Shown here: one piece after another, positions 23,620-30,080 of the stretch
Layout of the letters: each line of letters starts with the position of its first letter
How positions within the stretch are numbered: the first letter of the stretch is position 1
NCBI GenBank assembly: GCA_002392655.1
Contig: DGHK01000035.1
Span: forward strand, 785-33,645
Direction of reading: 5' to 3'
Source of the DNA: Lachnospiraceae bacterium UBA3850
GTDB taxonomy: Bacteria; Bacillota; Clostridia; Lachnospirales; Lachnospiraceae
DNA length: 32,861 bases
Notes under the pieces: model-generated
Database searches by the model: none
What the model saw: the letters and a program-made list of their open reading frames with translations, nothing else
What the model was told of the DNA's origin: nothing
Translations under genes and position numbers: made by a program

Positions 23620-26349
23620 TTATTTTTGTTTCTTAGCTCGAATACGCTTAATAAGCTTTGTGATCTCAACAATAGGAATAATGAGAAATGCAATCCCTAC
23701 CGCTACTCCAAATTCCTTCAGGCTGATAGGACTGAAGGAGAATTTATCTCTCAAAAATGGCACATATAGAATAACAACTGTAAGTGTAAGTGCAAGTGCA
23801 AGTGTTCCCCAAAGTATCTTGTTCTGTTTCTTCAGCTTAAATATCGACTCTGTTCTTGAACGCATATTGAAGCTGTGGAATACCTCTACAAGTGAAAGTG
23901 TAAGGAACGCCATAGTCATTCCGTCAGCAGAAGTCTTGATCGTCCATGAACCGCTCTCCATATAGTCACCTACCAGATATGAGATTACTGTAAGTAACGC
24001 TATAACAAATCCATGAATAACGATATCAAGTCCCATGCCACCCGCAAATATACCTTCAGTCTTATCTCTAGGCGGTTGCTTCATAGTATCAGCCTCTGCT
24101 GCTTCCATCCCGAGTCCAAGTGCCGGGAAGCAGTCTGTGATAAGATTGATCCAAAGCAGATGTGCAGGCTTAAGTATAGTGAAATTCAGTATAGTTGCAA
24201 TAAGTATCGCAATTACCTCAGCAAGGTTTGATGAGATAAGGAACTGAATTGACTTACGTATATTGTCATATATCCTTCGTCCCTCTGCCACTGCAGCAAC
24301 AATAGTCGCAAAATTGTCATCAGTAAGAATCATATCAGCAACATTTTTAGTAACATCAGTTCCGGTAATACCCATACCAACACCGATATCAGCTGACTTG
24401 ATAGAAGGAGCATCATTAACACCGTCACCGGTCATTGCAGTAACCTTGCCCTTCTTCTTCCATGCATTTACAATTCTAACCTTGTGCTCAGGCTGAACTC
24501 TGGCATAAACAGAGTAGTCTGCAACATGCTCCATAAAGTACTCGTCAGAGAGCTCTTCAAGCTCTGAACCTGTTATTGCTTCGTAGGTTACAGGATTTCC
24601 ATTTTCATCAACACCGTTTAATATTCCAAGCTCACCTGCAATAGCCACGGCTGTATCTCTGTGGTCACCTGTGATCATAATAGGACGGATACCGGCCTTG
24701 CGGCACTCACCTATAGCAACTTTTACCTCAGGTCTTATTGGGTCGATCATTCCGTCAAGACCCACATAAATAAGTCCCTTCTCGAGAACCTCCGGCGAAT
24801 AGTCTGTAGGCTCCTTGTCATATTTACGATATCCGAGAGCAAGTACTCTTAAGGCCTGATCGGCCATTCTCTTGTTCTCGACCTTAATATCATTTTCTAC
24901 TTCAGGTGTAAGCTCAAGGATCTGTCCATCCTTGAGGTAATGTGTACACTGTGCAAGCACACAGTCAGGCGCACCCTTTGTGAACTGTACAAATCCACTC
25001 TCAGGATCCTTATGAACGGTAGTCATCATCTTTCTGAGAGAATCAAATGGAGCTTCACCGATTCGTTCATATGTATCCTTAAGAACCCCCTTAGGCATTC
25101 CATTCATAGCAGCATCAGTAACAAGCGCACACTCTGTAGCCTCTCCGACAGCCTTGTCTGTCTCCCACTCAGCATCGCAGCAAAGAGCCATACCGATAAC
25201 AAGAATGCGCCCATCATCTGAAGGTATCTCCTTCTTCTCTTCACCGCCGGTCTTAAAGGAGCCGTCTCTTACATTTACATGCTCAACAACAGTCATCTTG
25301 TTCTGTGTAAGAGTACCTGTCTTATCTGAACAAATGATCTGTGTACATCCGAGAGTCTCAACTGCAGTCAGCTTTCTGATGATTGCATGCTTCTCTGACA
25401 TACGAGTTACTCCCAGGGAAAGAAGCACGGTAACAACTGCGGCGAGTCCTTCCGGAATGGCAGCAACTGCAAGTGAAATAGCGATCATAAATGTATCAAG
25501 GAACACATCTCTTGTAAGAGGAGTTCCGTTCACAAGGCATCTGCCTATATTAAGTCCAAATATAACTACACAGATAATGATGACCATAACTGTAAGGATC
25601 TTGGAAAGCTCCTTCAGCTTTAACTGAAGCGGAGTCTCCTCATCACCTGCCTGAGACAGCTGATCAGCTATCTTACCCATCTCTGTGTCCATACCTGTTC
25701 CGACTACAACAGCCTTGCATCTTCCGTACTGAACAGATGAACCCATATATACCATATTGGCTCTGTCGCCAAGAGGAATATCCGTAGCCCCTCCAAGCTC
25801 CAGTTTATCTGCGGATTTATCTGACGGAACAGACTCTCCGGTAAGTGCAGCCTCCTCAACCTTGAGAGAAGCAGCTTCTATAATACGTGCATCAGCAGGA
25901 ACAGCATCTCCCGCTTCCATTGTGATTATATCTCCGGGAACGAGTTCAGCAGCCGGAACTACCATCACCTGACCACCTCTTATAACCTTTGAAGTGGCTG
26001 CTGACATCTCCTGAAGTGCAGCTATTGCAGACTCAGCCTTTGACTCCTGATAAACTCCGAGAACTGCATTCACAATAACTACCGAAAGAATAATTACAGT
26101 ATCAGCAATACTGTCATTACTAAGTATAGCCGTAACTGCAGAAATGATAGCAGCAACGATAAGTATAATCGTCATCGGCTCACATAATTCCTTGAAGAAC
26201 TTCTTGATGACACTTTCCTTTTCTTTCTCTACGAGCTTATTCTCGCCATATTTTTCCAGACGATTTTTTGCCTCCTCCTGAGACAGTCCACCAGGCGTAG
26301 TCGCCTGCTCTTCTAAAACCTTTCCAAAGCTTTCCAAATAGTATTTCAT
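23620..26349 (-). CDS. Calcium-transporting P-type ATPase (PMCA/SERCA type)
   Basis: This 909-residue P2-type ATPase exports Ca2+. Actuator motif TGES lies at 170-173, phosphorylation motif DKTGTLT at Asp342, KGA in the nucleotide domain at about 458-460, and TGDGVND at 640-646. Transmembrane Ca2+ residues match both SERCA sites: AAIPEGL in M4 (Glu300), SSNLAEV in M5 (Asn708 and Glu711) and NLITD in M6 (Asn735, Thr738, Asp739). Single-site bacterial pumps such as Listeria LMCA1 lack the M5 Glu, so two-ion transport is plausible here. It is the first gene of a run with DUF6062, the epimerase, PTS IIC and the zinc-ribbon protein. The ribosome site is weak (AAGGGA). Three copies of a 9-bp motif lie just upstream. 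Confidence 0.96.
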   Translation of the reverse strand: MKYYLESFGKVLEEQATTPGGLSQEEAKNRLEKYGENKLVEKEKESVIKKFFKELCEPMTIILIVAAIISAVTAILSNDSIADTVIILSVVIVNAVLGVYQESKAESAIAALQEMSAATSKVIRGGQVMVVPAAELVPGDIITMEAGDAVPADARIIEAASLKVEEAALTGESVPSDKSADKLELGGATDIPLGDRANMVYMGSSVQYGRCKAVVVGTGMDTEMGKIADQLSQAGDEETPLQLKLKELSKILTVMVIIICVVIFGLNIGRCLVNGTPLTRDVFLDTFMIAISLAVAAIPEGLAAVVTVLLSLGVTRMSEKHAIIRKLTAVETLGCTQIICSDKTGTLTQNKMTVVEHVNVRDGSFKTGGEEKKEIPSDDGRILVIGMALCCDAEWETDKAVGEATECALVTDAAMNGMPKGVLKDTYERIGEAPFDSLRKMMTTVHKDPESGFVQFTKGAPDCVLAQCTHYLKDGQILELTPEVENDIKVENKRMADQALRVLALGYRKYDKEPTDYSPEVLEKGLIYVGLDGMIDPIRPEVKVAIGECRKAGIRPIMITGDHRDTAVAIAGELGILNGVDENGNPVTYEAITGSELEELSDEYFMEHVADYSVYARVQPEHKVRIVNAWKKKGKVTAMTGDGVNDAPSIKSADIGVGMGITGTDVTKNVADMILTDDNFATIVAAVAEGRRIYDNIRKSIQFLISSNLAEVIAILIATILNFTILKPAHLLWINLITDCFPALGLGMEAAEADTMKQPPRDKTEGIFAGGMGLDIVIHGFVIALLTVISYLVGDYMESGSWTIKTSADGMTMAFLTLSLVEVFHSFNMRSRTESIFKLKKQNKILWGTLALALTLTVVILYVPFLRDKFSFSPISLKEFGVAVGIAFLIIPIVEITKLIKRIRAKKQK

Positions 26350-26362
26350 CGTTTGTTCCCTT

Positions 26363-26399
26363 TTATCGTTTTCTTTTTTATCGTTTATTATTATCGTTT
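26363..26399 (-). repeat. Three copies of AAACGATAA before the Ca2+-ATPase gene
   Basis: On the minus strand AAACGATAA occurs at 26399-26391, 26386-26378 and 26371-26363, with spacings of 13 and 15 bp, ending 14 bp before the start codon. A related ACGATG overlaps the start. The 110-bp gap before the gene has no terminator. The repeats could be a regulator site or an AT-rich slippage product. Confidence 0.45.
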
Positions 26400-26459
26400 A
26401 TTATCACTTATCATCATAGACTATTAACATTTTTTATTAGCATCGTTAGTTAACATCCA

Positions 26460-27410
26460 TCAGATAATATAGAACCACTGCTTGTCATCTTCGTTAGTAT
26501 TCTTTTCAAATGCCTTTCCATCAAACTTCAGCTCCTGATTTGCTACATGAACCTTGGTTCCTGCAGGAACAGACTTTGTAAGGAATACATTACCTCCGAT
26601 AACAGAGCCCTCACCTATTACGGTATCTCCGCCAAGTATAGATGCACCCGAATAGATAGTTACATTATCCTCAATGGTCGGATGACGTTTTTTATCGATG
26701 AGCCCTCTTCCGCCTCTTGTTGAAAGCGCTCCGAGAGTAACACCCTGATATATCTTTACATTTTCTCCGATAACAGTAGTCTCTCCGACTACAACTCCGG
26801 TTCCGTGATCGATAAAGAAGTACTTTCCTATAGTTGCACCCGGATTGATATCAATTCCCGTCTTGCTGTGTGCTATCTCAGTCATAACACGCGGAAGTAT
26901 AGGAATTCCGAGCTGATACAGAACATGCGCATACCTCTGTACAGAAATAGCAAAAAGTCCCGGATAAGCTATTATTATCGCATCCTTGGATTCTGCTGCA
27001 GGATCACCCACATAGAGAGCCTCAATATCCGTATCCAGATACTCTCTTATCTCAGGGAGCTTCTTCATAAACTGCACAGTGCAATCCTCTGCAAAAGTTC
27101 TTATCTCCTCTTCAGACTTGCCCTTCATTCTTTCATCAAAATGCAAGGCAAGCGCTATCTGTTTATTAAGGTTATATGCTACATCCTCAGTAATAGACGC
27201 AATTGTTGTACTGAGGTTGTATATCCTGTAGGTCCTGTCGACATAGTAACCGGCATAGACAATCCTGTTAAGCTTATAAATGATCTCCTTGACATCATCC
27301 CTTCCCGGCTGACCGAAGATATCCTGCTTATCAATAGGACGTCCTTTTTCATAATCAGCCACAATATCCGAGATAATTTCTGATATATTGTCACAAATCA
27401 GTTTTCCCAT
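26460..27410 (-). CDS. cysE: Serine O-acetyltransferase
   Basis: The enzyme transfers acetyl from acetyl-CoA to L-serine, the first step of cysteine synthesis. I choose ATG 27408-27410 (MGKLICDNISEI, 316 residues), with AAAGGATTTAGA in front. The longer reading from 27521 adds 37 hydrophobic residues lying over the upstream AT-rich leader. Residues 1-150 are the helical N-terminal domain. The C-terminal part is a left-handed beta-helix with hexapeptide repeats and family motifs DINPGATIGKYFFIDHGTGV, VVGETTVIGENVKIYQGVTLG and GGNVFLTKSVP. The length is nearer to the EpsC-type enzymes of Clostridia than to short Bacillus CysE. No T-box or S-box was seen in the 90 bp between the pyridoxal kinase terminator and the start. 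cysK is not adjacent. Confidence 0.94.
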   Translation of the reverse strand: MGKLICDNISEIISDIVADYEKGRPIDKQDIFGQPGRDDVKEIIYKLNRIVYAGYYVDRTYRIYNLSTTIASITEDVAYNLNKQIALALHFDERMKGKSEEEIRTFAEDCTVQFMKKLPEIREYLDTDIEALYVGDPAAESKDAIIIAYPGLFAISVQRYAHVLYQLGIPILPRVMTEIAHSKTGIDINPGATIGKYFFIDHGTGVVVGETTVIGENVKIYQGVTLGALSTRGGRGLIDKKRHPTIEDNVTIYSGASILGGDTVIGEGSVIGGNVFLTKSVPAGTKVHVANQELKFDGKAFEKNTNEDDKQWFYII

Positions 27411-27502
27411 TCTAAATCCTTTCCCAAATAAACCTGCGGATTCCAAAAATCTAACTAAATAATTATCACATAGCAACAAACAAGTTGCAAGAAAAAAAAT
27501 AA

Positions 27503-27537
27503 ATAAAAAATGAAGTCGCAAGCCCGTTGCGACCTCA
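27503..27537 (-). terminator. Rho-independent terminator of the pyridoxal kinase gene
   Basis: On the minus strand GAGGTCGCAA (27536-27527) pairs with TTGCGACTTC (27521-27512) around a 5-nt loop, with one mismatch, then ATTTTTTATTT follows. It lies 47 bp after the kinase stop and upstream of cysE. Confidence 0.9.
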
Positions 27538-27583
27538 TTCTACATACCATATTTAATATATAGTATTATTAATAAAAACCCGA

Positions 27584-28426
27584 TTATGCTATAAGCTTTC
27601 TGAGCTCATCTACAAGCTCAGGTATAGTTGCTTCAAAGTCAACTCCATACCATGGCTTTGCAGGATTATCCAAAGTAACCTGAATAGTCTTCGCAGTGTA
27701 ATCAGCAGCAAGCTTAAATGCATCGTTCAGACTAAGGCCTCTGGTAAGTGCACCAACAGATACGCTTGCAAAGATATCTCCTGTTCCGTGGAATGCAGCA
27801 TCTATACGATTATTCTCATAAGCAATTGTCTCACCTGTAACTGTATCAAGTCCGTACACGCCAGTTTTGCCATCATTAAATGCAATACCAGTAAGAATAA
27901 CCTTCTTTGCCCCGAGCTTAGTAAGTTTCTGAAGGAGCTCATCTATATAAGCCTTATCATAATCCTCCTTATACTCTGTATCAGTCATGAAGCACGCCTC
28001 TGTAAGATTTGGCACAATGATATCAGCCTCTCCGCAGAGTCCGGCATTCAGCTTAGCATATTCCAGATCAAATGCAGGATACAGCTTTCCATTATCAGCC
28101 ATAACAGGGTCAATGAAAATCAGGGTGTCATCACCACCAAAGTCCGCAAATATCTTCTTAGCAATCTCTATCTCCTCTGCAGATCCGAGATAACCTGTAT
28201 AAATCGCATCGAACTTAACATTCTGACTCTTCCAATGCTCAGTAATAGGGATTAGCTGATCCGTCAGATCCTTTACAGTGAAGTCCGGAAACATCGTGTG
28301 AGTTGACAGCACTGCTGTCGGAAGTATGGTAGTTTCAACTCCCATAGCTGATATGATTGGAAGTGCAACTGTTATTGAGCACTTTCCCAGACAAGAGATA
28401 TCCTGAATTGTCAGTATTCTTTTCAT
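27584..28426 (-). CDS. pdxY: Pyridoxal/pyridoxamine kinase
   Basis: The 280-residue ribokinase-fold enzyme phosphorylates B6 vitamers (salvage to PLP). Motifs are the N-terminal IQDISCLGKCSITVALPI, then TGYLGS, DPVMADNGKLY (Asp106 region), VPNLTEA and the anion-hole/catalytic HGTGDIFAS with Asp217. This fits PdxY/PdxK-type pyridoxal kinases better than ThiD. GGAGG lies before the ATG. It is divergent from a MocR/PdxR-like regulator across 170 bp of repeat-bearing DNA, which supports a B6 role and PLP-responsive control. The symbol is by family; pdxK would be equally defensible. Confidence 0.9.
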   Translation of the reverse strand: MKRILTIQDISCLGKCSITVALPIISAMGVETTILPTAVLSTHTMFPDFTVKDLTDQLIPITEHWKSQNVKFDAIYTGYLGSAEEIEIAKKIFADFGGDDTLIFIDPVMADNGKLYPAFDLEYAKLNAGLCGEADIIVPNLTEACFMTDTEYKEDYDKAYIDELLQKLTKLGAKKVILTGIAFNDGKTGVYGLDTVTGETIAYENNRIDAAFHGTGDIFASVSVGALTRGLSLNDAFKLAADYTAKTIQVTLDNPAKPWYGVDFEATIPELVDELRKLIA

Positions 28427-28452
28427 AATAATAAAACCTCCTATGAAAACGA

Positions 28453-28501
28453 TGAGACAACATGCGCCCGTTATCTCAAATTGATAGCACGTATTGTCTC
28501 A
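28453..28501. promoter_or_regulatory. Candidate PdxR operator (three 8-bp repeats)
   Basis: TGAGACAA (28453-28460), TTATCTCA (28471-28478) and TTGTCTCA (28494-28501) form one inverted and one direct pair. The two outer copies are perfect inverted repeats. The second and third are spaced 23 bp apart, about two helical turns. They sit between the divergent kinase and regulator genes, 30 bp upstream of the regulator -35. As I recall, characterised PdxR operators also combine two direct and one inverted repeat. Confidence 0.6.
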
Positions 28502-28530
28502 CATCTCTGACATTCTTTAAATAGTCAATT

Positions 28531-28559
28531 TTGACATTTTTAATAAGGTCAGTTAGAAT
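28531..28559 (+). promoter_or_regulatory. Promoter of the PdxR-like regulator
   Basis: TTGACA (28531-28536), exactly 17 bp, then TAGAAT (28554-28559). AAGGAGG at 28583-28589 and the ATG at 28597 follow at normal distances. Confidence 0.85.
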
Positions 28560-28596
28560 ATTAGTGCTGATGAATTAGTATCAAGGAGGAAATGTC

Positions 28597-30015
28597 ATGC
28601 TATCCTATTCACTAAGTGAAAAATCAAAAACACCGCTATATGAACAGTTGTACCAGCTGATCCGAGATGATATTCTAGAAAACAGACTAAAGGCTGATTC
28701 TATCCTTCCTTCAAAAAGAAATCTGGCTGATCATTTATCGATAAGCGTTATGACAGTTGAAAACACATACAATCAGCTTCTGTCTGAAGGATATATCTAT
28801 TCAAAGCCAAGACGTGGTTACTTTGTGAGTGAAGTAATAGAATACCCCGTTGCAAAACAGTCTATGGGTATTCAGTCATCAAAAGACACATATAAAAAGA
28901 AAAACCAAACAGGATTAATTAATGAAAAAAAGCCTGCTGTTTACTATGCAGACTTTACTTCAAATGCAACTGATCCAGCCAGTTTTCCATTCGCCACATG
29001 GGCAAAAATCCACAGGCGTATACTGTCAGAAGAACAAAGCAAGCTGATGGAGAATTCCCCTTCAAACGGAATATACGAATTAAGAGCAGCGATATCTGAC
29101 TATCTAAATGCATTTCGCGGAATAGACGTTAACCCTAATAACATCATAGTAGGTGCCGGAACCGAAACTATCTATCCTCTTCTTATTCAGCTGCTTGGCT
29201 ATGATAAGCTCTACGGAACCGAAGACCCCGGTTATGAAAAAATATATAAAACTCTTATATCAAATGGAATAAAGGTTGAAAAAATACCTATAGATGATCA
29301 AGGAATAATTCCTTCAATTCTAGAAGAAAAGAACATAGATATCGTTCACATCACTCCATCGCACCATTTTCCTACAGGAATAACCATGCCCGTCAACCGA
29401 CGTTATCAGCTCCTAAACTGGGCATATGATAATGACAAGCCATCAAATGCACGTTACATCATCGAAGACGATTACGATAGCGAGTTCAGACTCTCAGGGC
29501 TACCTATCCCATCACTTCTAAGCACGGATAAAAACGAACGAGTTATCTATATGAATACATTTACAAAGAGCCTTGCATCTACTATTCGTATAAGCTATAT
29601 GGTTTTGCCTGACCACCTTATGAAAGAATACTACGAAAGACTCTCCTTCTATTCCTGTCCTGTTTCAACCTTTGAGCAGCTTACACTAGCAAGGTTTATA
29701 ACTGAGGGATACTACGAAAAACATATCAATCGCATGCGTACCACATCAAAGAAAAAGCGCGATATACTACTTAAAACAATAAAATCCGGACCACTTGCCG
29801 ATGTTTCCGAAATCAGAGAAGAACAATCCGGATTACATTTTATAATCAATTTGAGACTCAACATAAAAGACAAAGAACTCATACAGCTGTGCAAAGAAAA
29901 AAGCATAAAAATCGCAGCTGTATCTCCTCATTCATTCATGGTCAATTATTCATCAATTCCACTTGAACGAATCGAGAAAGCGGTAAATATAATCGCATCT
30001 CTGATTGGTAATTAA
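28597..30015 (+). CDS. pdxR: MocR-family (PdxR-like) transcriptional regulator
   Basis: The 472-residue protein joins a GntR-type winged helix (about 8-78, with TPLYEQLYQLIRDDI, LPSKRNLADHLSIS and YIYSKPRRGYFV) to an aminotransferase-fold type-I domain (about 115-470). The PLP lysine is Lys324 in NTFTKSLASTIRISY, and IIEDDYDSEFR gives the PLP-ring Asp. Known PdxR proteins sense PLP and control B6 genes; the divergent kinase gene is the natural target. It is the only clear plus-strand gene in the window. No transaminase activity is implied. Confidence in the family is high; the pdxR assignment rests on context. Confidence 0.93.
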   Translation: MLSYSLSEKSKTPLYEQLYQLIRDDILENRLKADSILPSKRNLADHLSISVMTVENTYNQLLSEGYIYSKPRRGYFVSEVIEYPVAKQSMGIQSSKDTYKKKNQTGLINEKKPAVYYADFTSNATDPASFPFATWAKIHRRILSEEQSKLMENSPSNGIYELRAAISDYLNAFRGIDVNPNNIIVGAGTETIYPLLIQLLGYDKLYGTEDPGYEKIYKTLISNGIKVEKIPIDDQGIIPSILEEKNIDIVHITPSHHFPTGITMPVNRRYQLLNWAYDNDKPSNARYIIEDDYDSEFRLSGLPIPSLLSTDKNERVIYMNTFTKSLASTIRISYMVLPDHLMKEYYERLSFYSCPVSTFEQLTLARFITEGYYEKHINRMRTTSKKKRDILLKTIKSGPLADVSEIREEQSGLHFIINLRLNIKDKELIQLCKEKSIKIAAVSPHSFMVNYSSIPLERIEKAVNIIASLIGN

Positions 30016-30028
30016 TCAGAACAGCCGT

Positions 30029-30061
30029 AAAAAAAGCTGCAGAGCATAAGCCCTGCAGCTT
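30029..30061. terminator. Bidirectional terminator between the regulator and the surface-protein gene
   Basis: AAGCTGCAG (30034-30042) pairs with CTGCAGCTT (30053-30061). Plus strand: the stem is followed by CTTATTTTGTT. Minus strand: seven T follow. It serves the convergent ends of pdxR and the surface-protein gene and is stronger on the minus strand. Confidence 0.88.
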
Positions 30062-30080
30062 CTTATTTTGTTATTCTTTG

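Noticed and set aside
27411..27521. Hydrophobic 37-residue N-terminal extension of serine O-acetyltransferase, a possible signal anchor
   Set aside because: It translates the AT-rich DNA next to the kinase terminator; a ribosome site sits directly before the internal ATG at 27410.
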